From NCBI GenBank assembly GCA_036825195.1, contig DAISYQ010000072.1, positions 1 to 8,905 of the forward strand: a stretch of 8,905 nucleotides of DNA, read 5' to 3'. Positions 1 to 5,847 of the stretch are shown piece after piece (positions within the stretch are counted from its first letter, which is position 1; each line of letters begins with the position of its first letter). This DNA is from UBA2210 sp036825195. GTDB taxonomy: Bacteria > Desulfobacterota > Syntrophia > Syntrophales > UBA2210. The notes beneath the pieces are model-generated. The model was not told the origin of the DNA and did no database searches. It worked only from the letters and a program-made list of their open reading frames with translations. A program made the translations under genes and the position numbers.

Positions 1-2
1 AC

Positions 3-125
3 TGGGCGTTGTATCCCTCCGGTGATGGGAATGATGATCATCCTAACAATAATGGGAATATGAAAGCGGCACAAGCACTTGTACCTTTTCTCAATCAAGC
101 GGTCCATAGGATGGGTCTTGAATGA
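3..125 (+). CDS. C-terminal end of an unidentified protein, possibly SGNH/GDSL-like (partial)
   Basis: This is the last 40 codons of a gene that begins before the window; the frame is open from base 3 to a TGA at 123-125. The visible residues include an Asp/Asn-rich stretch, then DDHPNNNGNMKAA and a helix-like tail ending in HRMGLE. The HPN...G...KAA pattern resembles the C-terminal block of SGNH/GDSL-type esterases, where a His closes the catalytic site, but a clean DxxH is not present, so this is only a suggestion. The tail has no hydrophobic segment and no PEP-CTERM signal, so the protein is not itself an exosortase substrate of the usual kind. It could be any secreted or cytoplasmic enzyme. 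It lies 79 bases upstream of epsI on the same strand and may belong to the same transcript. Confidence 0.55.
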   Translation, partial: WALYPSGDGNDDHPNNNGNMKAAQALVPFLNQAVHRMGLE

Positions 126-190
126 ATTGGATTCCCAGTGAAAGCAGTATCATATTTTTACACTAGGCAGAATGGGATGGAATTTATTGT

Positions 191-197
191 AAGGTGG
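191..197 (+). promoter_or_regulatory. Ribosome binding site for epsI
   Basis: AAGGTGG lies 7 bases before the TTG at 205. It is the only good Shine-Dalgarno match ahead of this reading frame, and it decides in favour of the TTG start. Confidence 0.65.
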
Positions 198-204
198 TTT
201 CCGG

Positions 205-864
205 TTGGTTAACTTTGAACGATTTTCTACCTGGCGTCTTTGGGTAGTGGTTGGTCTTCTCCTGACGAGTATAATGATTATAAACTATGGAAAAGGTGTG
301 CTCTCATCAGGTGCCGATGGGAGAGTGAAGCTTGATTCTTTTCCAACGCGCCTAGGCCAATGGACCTGCGTATATAAACTATCCTTAGATCGGGATATCA
401 TAGCAATGTTGGGGACGGACGCTTATATTGATTATTTATATCGTTCACCTGAAAAGCGAGAAGCCGAGGTCTTGATAAGCTACTATGCGTCCATGCACGA
501 AGGAAAACAGTTTCATTCACCAAAAAATTGTATGCTGGGATCGGGATGGGTGACTTTTGAGAATAAACAGGTACTGATCAATTGGCGGGGTAAACCTGTC
601 GCTGTCAATTACATGCGGTTGCGGAGATACTCGAAGGAAATCTCAGTTCTGTATTGGGTGCAGGGCCGTGGAAGATTATTGGCTTCCGAATACCAGGAGA
701 GAATGTATCGGGTAATCGATGCTTTTCTGAAAAACCGTTCCGATGGAACCTTTGTGAGAATTACGCTGACCGGCACGGATGCTGATCGTATGCAGGATTT
801 AACTCTGTTGACACAATTGGGGGGACTGGTAGCCGCGGAAGTCGAAGCTAGAGTACCCCATTGA
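205..864 (+). CDS. epsI: EpsI family exosortase-associated protein (DUF3485-like)
   Basis: A 219-residue protein with one N-terminal membrane segment (about residues 11-28) and a domain expected in the periplasm. The EpsI signature is clear: LGQW near residue 50, then HSPKNCMLGSGW at 104-115, which matches the conserved H-S-P-x-x-C-L-P-G-x-G-W block of the family, followed by a VNY...YWVQ..GR...EY region at 134-163. EpsI accompanies exosortases, either fused to their C-terminus or as a separate protein; its biochemical role is not settled. Here it is separate and sits just upstream of the exosortase, with the two genes 13 bases apart. The start is TTG, chosen for the AAGGTGG at 191-197. One oddity is Leu at 111 where the family usually has Pro. 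The length is normal for a free-standing EpsI. Confidence 0.88.
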   Translation: MVNFERFSTWRLWVVVGLLLTSIMIINYGKGVLSSGADGRVKLDSFPTRLGQWTCVYKLSLDRDIIAMLGTDAYIDYLYRSPEKREAEVLISYYASMHEGKQFHSPKNCMLGSGWVTFENKQVLINWRGKPVAVNYMRLRRYSKEISVLYWVQGRGRLLASEYQERMYRVIDAFLKNRSDGTFVRITLTGTDADRMQDLTLLTQLGGLVAAEVEARVPH

Positions 865-877
865 GGATTGTAATAGC

Positions 878-1732
878 ATGACTGGAACAAAAAAAGTCTA
901 TCTGAATATGGCACTACTGTTTGTCATTACAGCCTTGCTGATAGCAACTTATTATCAGATGTTCGTCATCCTTGTCAGCGAATGGACTATTATTCCTGAA
1001 TATTCACATGGTTTCATCATTCCGGTGATCGCCGTATATATGATTTGGCATATCAGTCAGGAGGATGCCTTCACTGTTTTAAAGCCCTCGAACTGGGGTT
1101 TTTTAGCTCTGTTTATCGGTGTCCTGCTGCTGGTGACATCCATGGTGGGTTCGGAACACTTTCTCCAGGGCCTTTCTCTAATTGTGGTTTTATGGAGCTT
1201 GAGCCTGTATCTGGGAGGGGTATTCATAGCCCGGCGGCTTATTGTTCCCTTAGGCTATTTGATATTCATGATACCATTTCCAAGCATTATCTGGAACAAG
1301 TTCTCCCTGCTTTTGAAATTATGGGTGTCGAGTGTTACGGCATTCTTGTTGAATCACTACGGTGAGATAGCTTTCATGCATGAAGGTAATATATTCACCC
1401 TTTCGAGTGGGTCATTAGAAGTTGCTGATGCCTGTTCCGGGCTGAGGTCGCTGATATCAATGCTAGCCCTAGGCGTATTGATTGCCTTTCTGAGCAGATA
1501 TGCCGTCTGGAAGAAACTTATATTGCTAATCGCAACAATTCCAATCGCCCTTACCGCAAATATTATGCGACTGTTACTGCTTGTGATCCTTGCGGACCGT
1601 TACGGATTAAAGATAACTCATGGTTTTCTCCATTCGTTTTCCGGGTTCTTTGTTTTCTTTATTGGCCTTCTCCTACTCCTCGGAGTACATACGTTATTGG
1701 CCTTAAGAGAACCAACCGTGAAGCGCGATTGA
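878..1732 (+). CDS. xrt: Exosortase (EpsH/Xrt family transpeptidase-like membrane protease)
   Basis: A 284-residue, highly hydrophobic protein with about eight membrane helices. Exosortases are thought to cleave PEP-CTERM sorting signals in the inner membrane and pass the protein on, much as sortases do in Gram-positives. All expected catalytic residues are visible: Cys186 in ADACSGLRSLI (residues 184-193), Arg231 in NIMRLLLL (228-235) and His252 in LHSFSGFF (251-258). The N-terminal YSHGFIIP motif (42-49), common in exosortases, is also present. The ATG at 878 follows TGAGGA at 862-867, which overlaps the epsI stop codon. The exact subtype cannot be assigned safely; the XrtA-type hydrolases downstream favour an EpsH/XrtA-like system. 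There is no EpsI domain at the C-terminus, consistent with the separate epsI gene. Confidence 0.93.
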   Translation: MTGTKKVYLNMALLFVITALLIATYYQMFVILVSEWTIIPEYSHGFIIPVIAVYMIWHISQEDAFTVLKPSNWGFLALFIGVLLLVTSMVGSEHFLQGLSLIVVLWSLSLYLGGVFIARRLIVPLGYLIFMIPFPSIIWNKFSLLLKLWVSSVTAFLLNHYGEIAFMHEGNIFTLSSGSLEVADACSGLRSLISMLALGVLIAFLSRYAVWKKLILLIATIPIALTANIMRLLLLVILADRYGLKITHGFLHSFSGFFVFFIGLLLLLGVHTLLALREPTVKRD

Positions 1733-1773
1733 TTGAAAATCGAAGCTCATTTTAGCAACTATGGGGTGCTAAT

Positions 1774-2580
1774 ATGAATGTGTCATTGGTAATATTAACG
1801 TGGAACTCTCAAAGCTACATCAAGCAGTGCATCGACAGTTATGCCAAGGCCCTCGACCAAGAAGGACTCACTGGGGAATTTCTGATCGTTGACAATGGAT
1901 CGCAAGATGGCACCTTGGAGGTCATCCAGAAAGAAATAATACCGGGTTTGTCGCGGAAGCATTCAGTTCATATCATACCTCTACAAAAGAATTACGGTAC
2001 GACGGTATCTCGTAATATGGCCTTGAGAAAAGCAACCGGGGATTATATTATCATTTGTGATTCCGACACTGAATACTACCAGGGGATGCTTAATCCTGCG
2101 TTGCATTATCTCTCGTCGAAGCCTGACGTAGGCGTCCTTGCCCCCTTGCTTTTATGGCCTGATGGCGAAACGCAACCTTCGGTAAGAAGATTTCCAACGC
2201 TGTTTGCCAAAGCAACTAAGGTCTTGGATATCATATTCAGATGGCCAATACGAGATCTTGATTTTTATCCAGATTTCCCCTGGAATGAAATTCGACAGGG
2301 ACAAACTGCAGCGTCGGCGTGTTGGATCTTTAGAAAAAACCTGCTAGAGATTGTGGGCTATTTGGATGAAAAGATCTTCTATGCTCCAGAGGATCTGGAT
2401 TATTGCATGCGTGTTTGGAAGAAGGGGCTCAAGCTCATGTTTTATCCAGATATCAAGATCTATCACCATGCACAAAGACTCAGCCGACGAAATCCTCTCA
2501 GTAAGCATGCCCTCAGCCATTTTGGGGGATTGCTTTACTATTTTAGGAAACATGGGTACCTGTTCCGTCGGATTTCATGA
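1774..2580 (+). CDS. Family 2 glycosyltransferase, rhamnosyltransferase-like
   Basis: A 268-residue GT-A fold enzyme, expected to add a sugar from a nucleotide donor to a lipid-linked glycan at the cytoplasmic face of the membrane. Visible motifs in order: VSLVILTWNS at 3-12, the nucleotide-binding DNGSQDGT at 40-47, the metal-binding DSD at 96-98, and the acceptor-side/catalytic EDLDYCMR at 206-213. The overall pattern, including the late HHAQRLSRR segment (231-239), resembles WbbL/RfbF-type rhamnosyltransferases, but donor specificity cannot be read from sequence. The ATG at 1774 follows a weak GGGG at 1763-1766, 41 bases after the exosortase stop. The gene ends in an ATGA overlap with the next glycosyltransferase, suggesting coupled translation. 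GC is low here: the line 2221-2280 counts 23 of 60 G or C. Confidence 0.9.
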   Translation: MNVSLVILTWNSQSYIKQCIDSYAKALDQEGLTGEFLIVDNGSQDGTLEVIQKEIIPGLSRKHSVHIIPLQKNYGTTVSRNMALRKATGDYIIICDSDTEYYQGMLNPALHYLSSKPDVGVLAPLLLWPDGETQPSVRRFPTLFAKATKVLDIIFRWPIRDLDFYPDFPWNEIRQGQTAASACWIFRKNLLEIVGYLDEKIFYAPEDLDYCMRVWKKGLKLMFYPDIKIYHHAQRLSRRNPLSKHALSHFGGLLYYFRKHGYLFRRIS

Positions 2581-3743
2581 AAACACATTTGTATAATCGT
2601 GACAATATCAGTATTTGCCACGTGCTGACCCGATTGGATATCGGTGGCATGGAGAATGGTGTGGTGAATATCTGCAACCGTCTGGATCGTTCAAGATTCA
2701 GACCACTAGTGTGTTGCCTGAATTCGACAGGACCCATGGCCTCACGGCTTCAACCCGATGTTGAACTGGTGAATATGGAAATACCTGAAGGTTTACGGAT
2801 TGGCGCTATCCAGAAAGTGGCTCAGTTCTTCCGGGAGGCATCTGTGGATATTGTTCATACGCACGCCTGGGGAGGTGGGTCGTTTTATGGTATTCTGGGA
2901 GCCAAATTCACTGGTGTACCGATTGTGATTAATGGCGAACATGGGAGCTTTTTTAACAAACCCCATCAGAAAGTTCTGCAAAGAATCTTGTATTCCTTAT
3001 GTGATATGAACCTTGCTGTCTCGGATTCCTTGAAAGATAAGGTGAATAGGATAATCGGCATTCCTCTCTCCCGGATAACAGTCATTCCCAATGGTGTGGA
3101 CACGGAGAAATTTTCCGGTATCCATCCTAGAGATGAGATTATTGCCCGATTGAGAAAGGAATCGTTTCCATTTGATGCACAATCTTTCTATATCATCTCT
3201 ATCGGGAGTCTCAAACCAGAGAAGGCACCAATCATGCTCTTACAAGGTATCAAACGGTTGCTTACCCATGATCCCTCTCTGGCTGTGAAGGTTATCTTTG
3301 TTGGCGATGGCCCGTATCGGGAAGCTATGACAACTTTTATCAGAGCTGAAGGTCTCGGTGGGGTGGCTTTCTTGCTTGGTAATAGAATGGATATCCCCGA
3401 ACTCCTCAGCATAGCTGATGTCTTGGTTTCCACCAGTATCGCCCGTCATGAGGGATTATCTAATGTCATGCTGGAGGCCATGGCATCCGGGGTGCCAGTG
3501 ATCGCCACGCGATCGGTTGGTGCTGTCGAGCTCATAACGGATGGGGTGAATGGATTTCTAATCGATCCAGATAGTGTAGAACAATTGGTCGAGTGTCTGG
3601 CTTTGCTTTATCACGACCATAACATGCTTAGAACGATGGGTATGAACGCTAAAGAATTGGTATGGGATCAATTCTCCATCAACCGCATGCTTCAGGATTA
3701 TGAGATGTTATATTTAACCTTGTTCCGAGCAAAGTTATCCTGA
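2577..3743 (+). CDS. Family 4 glycosyltransferase, similar to PEP-CTERM/EpsH-associated sugar transferases
   Basis: A 388-residue GT-B fold enzyme with an N-terminal acceptor half and a C-terminal nucleotide-sugar half. It carries the glycine-rich GGMENG at 23-28, DIVHTHAWGG at 91-100, NGEHG at 119-123, the linker PNGVD at 171-175 and the GT4 signature HEGLSNVMLEAMASG with Glu292 and Glu300 (E-x7-E). The N-terminal GG-ENG and GEHG elements look like the exosortase-associated sugar transferase family described as TIGR03088; this match is from memory and was not computed. The ATG lies within the ATGA that ends the GT2 gene, and its stop TGA overlaps the polymerase start by one base, so three genes appear translationally coupled. 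Probable role: addition of one sugar to the repeat unit. Confidence 0.92.
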   Translation: MKTHLYNRDNISICHVLTRLDIGGMENGVVNICNRLDRSRFRPLVCCLNSTGPMASRLQPDVELVNMEIPEGLRIGAIQKVAQFFREASVDIVHTHAWGGGSFYGILGAKFTGVPIVINGEHGSFFNKPHQKVLQRILYSLCDMNLAVSDSLKDKVNRIIGIPLSRITVIPNGVDTEKFSGIHPRDEIIARLRKESFPFDAQSFYIISIGSLKPEKAPIMLLQGIKRLLTHDPSLAVKVIFVGDGPYREAMTTFIRAEGLGGVAFLLGNRMDIPELLSIADVLVSTSIARHEGLSNVMLEAMASGVPVIATRSVGAVELITDGVNGFLIDPDSVEQLVECLALLYHDHNMLRTMGMNAKELVWDQFSINRMLQDYEMLYLTLFRAKLS

Positions 3744-4633
3744 TGGCTTTTTTTTTCCTCCAATTATTTGCGTTTGTCATGTTCTTTCAACCGGTCTTTG
3801 TCTTTCCAGCCTTGGTGCCATTACGTCCCTATCAATCATCGGCTCTCCTGGCGTTAGCGGCATATCTCTTGGCAGGAGACAAAGGTGGCAAGCCTTTTCT
3901 CGCGAATAAGTACACCCAGTTTTTTTTGCTCTTTGTAACCATGCAGATCATGAGTGCCAGCTCCATCTGGTTGCGTGCCGGATGGGAGATATTATTCGTA
4001 TGGTTGAATTATATCATTATCTTCTTCCTGATCGTAAAAGAAAGCACCGATGTTCATCGTATCCGGAAGTTGTCATTCATTATCGTAGCCGCGTTGGTCT
4101 ATTTGTCGTATGATTCCATCCGCAGGTATGAACCAGGCGTCCGGGCTTCCGGTTTCGGATGGTACGAGAACGCCAATGATGTGGTCCTGATCCTAGTAAC
4201 CGTTATACCCTTGGTCTTCTATTTGATTGAAACCTCACAACACAAGCTATGGCGCTATCTGTATTTCATCATAGCAGTTTTATTCACGATAAACATATTC
4301 CTGTGCGGCTCGCGTCAGGGATTGTTGGGTTTGGTGATTGTAGGGATTCCAAGCCTTATATCTATGAAGGGAATACCCAAGTTGTTCAGGACATCGTTGT
4401 CTGTCGCCCTGATGATTGCCATTTTTACCACAGGCTTTGCCGTTGTCCGCAACGCGGAGACTTGGGGGGAGGGCTTACAGGGGATGAATCCTCAGAGTCA
4501 CGAATTGTGCAGTGGAAGGCCTGCTTACGTATGCTTGAAGATCATCCGATTCTCGGCATCGGACCCGGTGAGTCCGCGGGCGCAATGCGCGATTATGGCG
4601 GGGTACGCGGCCTGCCTCCCCATAATACCCTGA
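3743..4633 (+). CDS. O-antigen ligase/polymerase (Wzy/WaaL-like), N-terminal part of a frameshifted gene
   Basis: The frame starting at the ATG at 3743 encodes a multi-span membrane protein whose first 245 or so residues look genuine: many hydrophobic helices, SGFGWYENANDVVLI at 136-150 (like the G-x-PN segment of the family) and LCGSRQGLLGL at 187-197. After about residue 245 the frame becomes unlikely protein (residues 248-296, ending at 4633), while the frame one base back carries the rest of the family's conserved sequence. The two parts join into about 405 residues, normal for an O-antigen ligase/Wzy-type polymerase that links repeat units in the periplasm. As given, the sequence encodes a truncated protein lacking the large periplasmic loop and last helices. 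Possible causes: sequencing or assembly error, true mutation, or slippage on the G run. Confidence 0.8.
   Translation: MAFFFLQLFAFVMFFQPVFVFPALVPLRPYQSSALLALAAYLLAGDKGGKPFLANKYTQFFLLFVTMQIMSASSIWLRAGWEILFVWLNYIIIFFLIVKESTDVHRIRKLSFIIVAALVYLSYDSIRRYEPGVRASGFGWYENANDVVLILVTVIPLVFYLIETSQHKLWRYLYFIIAVLFTINIFLCGSRQGLLGLVIVGIPSLISMKGIPKLFRTSLSVALMIAIFTTGFAVVRNAETWGEGLQGMNPQSHELCSGRPAYVCLKIIRFSASDPVSPRAQCAIMAGYAACLPIIP
4464..4483 (+). other. Apparent -1 frameshift site in the polymerase gene
   Basis: Six G at 4464-4469, then A, GGG, and four G at 4480-4483. One extra G in the six-G run would give ...RNAETWGGGLTGDESSESR without a break; one extra G in the four-G run would give ...GEGLQGDESSESR. Both are plausible for this loop, so the exact position is not fixed within these 20 bases. 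Confidence 0.75.
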
Positions 4634-4959
4634 TCCAGATCTTCGCTGAAACCGGCATCCCAGGCGGAATATTCTTTGCCTTATTCACATGTTATCCGCT
4701 CTGGCAGGCATGGAAGTATTTTCGACGTAAGAAAAAACAGGGCCGAGCACTGTCTCCGGCGGACATGACCTACCGGTATCTGATTATTTCATTGACCGGT
4801 TTCTGGGTTTGCGCTTTTTTCTCAAACCGGGTTACGTTTTCAATCCTTTATGTCCTGATTGCCATGATTGTGGCAATTCAAGAGAATGTGTTCGAGACCG
4901 AAGTAATATCTCATGCTGAATATAGTGGCAACAAGAAGTTCGAGAATGTCGAGGCATAG
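4465..4959 (+). CDS. O-antigen ligase/polymerase (Wzy/WaaL-like), C-terminal part of the same frameshifted gene
   Basis: This frame, one base back from the upstream part, holds the C-terminal half of the polymerase. It reads GDESSESRIVQW (Arg codon at 4501), LEDHPILGIGPGE (from about 4537) and PHNTLIQIFAETGIPGG (from 4618), all standard for the Wzy_C/O-antigen ligase domain, in which the Arg and the His of the HN motif are functionally important. Three further hydrophobic stretches follow, ending at the TAG at 4957-4959. The left edge given here is where homology appears to enter this frame, not a proposed start. It has no convincing ribosome binding site of its own; in-frame TTG 4462, GTG 4507 and ATG 4531 exist but would remove needed membrane helices, so this is a fragment and not an independent gene. 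Confidence 0.75.
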   Translation, partial: GGGLTGDESSESRIVQWKACLRMLEDHPILGIGPGESAGAMRDYGGVRGLPPHNTLIQIFAETGIPGGIFFALFTCYPLWQAWKYFRRKKKQGRALSPADMTYRYLIISLTGFWVCAFFSNRVTFSILYVLIAMIVAIQENVFETEVISHAEYSGNKKFENVEA

Positions 4960-4963
4960 CCTT

Positions 4964-5836
4964 ATGCACCATACTCCCCCGTCATGTCCATCTCCGAATC
5001 GATTGGTGGTGCCGTTCAAGGAAGAGAGTTTTTTCTTTGAGTGCCTTCCAGACTACCTGTACGGTGTTCACAACGAACCGAGGGCAGATGCATCTCATAC
5101 GAGCATCGTCATTGTACCTCCTATTGGTCACGAAAGGCTACGTTGTTACCGTGAGAGTGTGAATCTGGCCCGCGGCCTGGCAGACCAAGGTTTTCATGTA
5201 CTCCGTTTTGACTACCGTGGGGAAGGCGAAAGTGCCGGGAGCTTTGAGCATACGAATGTAGCAACGCGCCTCCATGATATCGAACATGCCATCAAGGCAT
5301 TAGGGGCCCGCAACAAGATTGCTGTCCGGTGTTTGATTGGTTTTCGGCTGGGGGCTGTGCTGGCTATGATGGCGTCGGTAAAGATGCATATCGACCGCGT
5401 TGTCCTCTGTGATCCGGTGCTCAATATCAAGTCTTATGTCCGAAGTTTGTTCAGGGCGAACATCATCATGCAGCGTGAGTATTTCGGAAAGATCATCTGC
5501 AACGAGCAAGGTCTGAGAGAGCGGTTGCAATCGGGCGATCCGATCTCGATCTATGGTTTTCATTATACCAACGGTTTCATCCAGCAGATGGAAGCTATCG
5601 ACGAGCGTGAATGTCTCCAAGGATTTAAAGGACAATCCCTGCTCCTGCCCTTCACACGGGTCGAATCCCCCGCGAATAAGGCATGGGAAGAATGGTTGCA
5701 TGGGCTGAATCGAAACGGCCACTGCACCTTGACACCATTTATCACTGATTTCAGCTGGGGGACAAAAAAAGTCTGGACCTCCTCTTTTCACGCCATGGAT
5801 ACCCTGATAGCAAAATGGTTATCGAAAGAAGTATAA
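4964..5836 (+). CDS. Alpha/beta-hydrolase-fold protein, exosortase A system hydrolase 2-like
   Basis: A 290-residue protein with an alpha/beta-hydrolase layout: strand plus PPIGHE at 52-57 (oxyanion region), VLRFDYRGEGES at 80-91, then the nucleophile-elbow position GFRLGA at 126-131. The usual G-x-S-x-G Ser is Arg128 (CGG at 5345-5347). I recall GLRLG-type elbows in the exosortase A system-associated hydrolase 2 family (TIGR03101), so this may be normal there; it implies no classical serine esterase activity. The likely start is ATG 4964, with GAGG at 4951-4954 and just past the polymerase stop. ATG 4946 or ATG 4913 (overlapping the polymerase) would add 6 or 17 residues of poor quality. The substrate is unknown. 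In related loci such hydrolases sit near acyl carrier protein and acyl-CoA ligase genes, not seen here. Confidence 0.82.
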   Translation: MHHTPPSCPSPNRLVVPFKEESFFFECLPDYLYGVHNEPRADASHTSIVIVPPIGHERLRCYRESVNLARGLADQGFHVLRFDYRGEGESAGSFEHTNVATRLHDIEHAIKALGARNKIAVRCLIGFRLGAVLAMMASVKMHIDRVVLCDPVLNIKSYVRSLFRANIIMQREYFGKIICNEQGLRERLQSGDPISIYGFHYTNGFIQQMEAIDERECLQGFKGQSLLLPFTRVESPANKAWEEWLHGLNRNGHCTLTPFITDFSWGTKKVWTSSFHAMDTLIAKWLSKEV

Positions 5837-5840
5837 GTGG
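5835..5840 (+). promoter_or_regulatory. Ribosome binding site for the second hydrolase
   Basis: AAGTGG overlaps the TAA stop of the previous gene and lies 7 bases before TTG 5848. It supports a TTG start, as no in-frame ATG is near; TTG 5851 is the next in-frame alternative and differs by one residue. Confidence 0.5.
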
Positions 5841-5847
5841 TGATTGA

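Noticed and set aside
127..160. Possible sigma-70 promoter (TTGGAT with TATCAT) ahead of epsI
   Set aside because: The match at -35 is poor and the spacer is only 15 bases; nothing separates it from chance in AT-rich intergenic DNA. A sigma-54 GG-N10-GC pair was looked for in 126-170 and not found.
609..914. Minus-strand open frame of 101 codons across the epsI/exosortase junction
   Set aside because: It is antisense to two well-supported genes, has no recognisable domain and no good ribosome site.
4463..4471. Classical X-XXY-YYZ slippery heptamer for programmed -1 frameshifting
   Set aside because: In the reading frame the bases are T-TGG-GGG-GAG, which does not fit the heptamer; only single-tRNA slippage of GGG on the G run would be possible, so a programmed site is not claimed.
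4913..4963. Longer start for the first hydrolase at ATG 4913 or ATG 4946
   Set aside because: Both overlap the end of the polymerase, have weaker ribosome sites than ATG 4964 and add Arg/Ser-rich residues unlike the family; they cannot be fully excluded.
5300..5791. Minus-strand open frame of 163 codons inside the first hydrolase
   Set aside because: The plus strand encodes a clear alpha/beta-hydrolase over the same bases; the antisense protein has no family pattern and looks like a chance open frame in higher-GC DNA.
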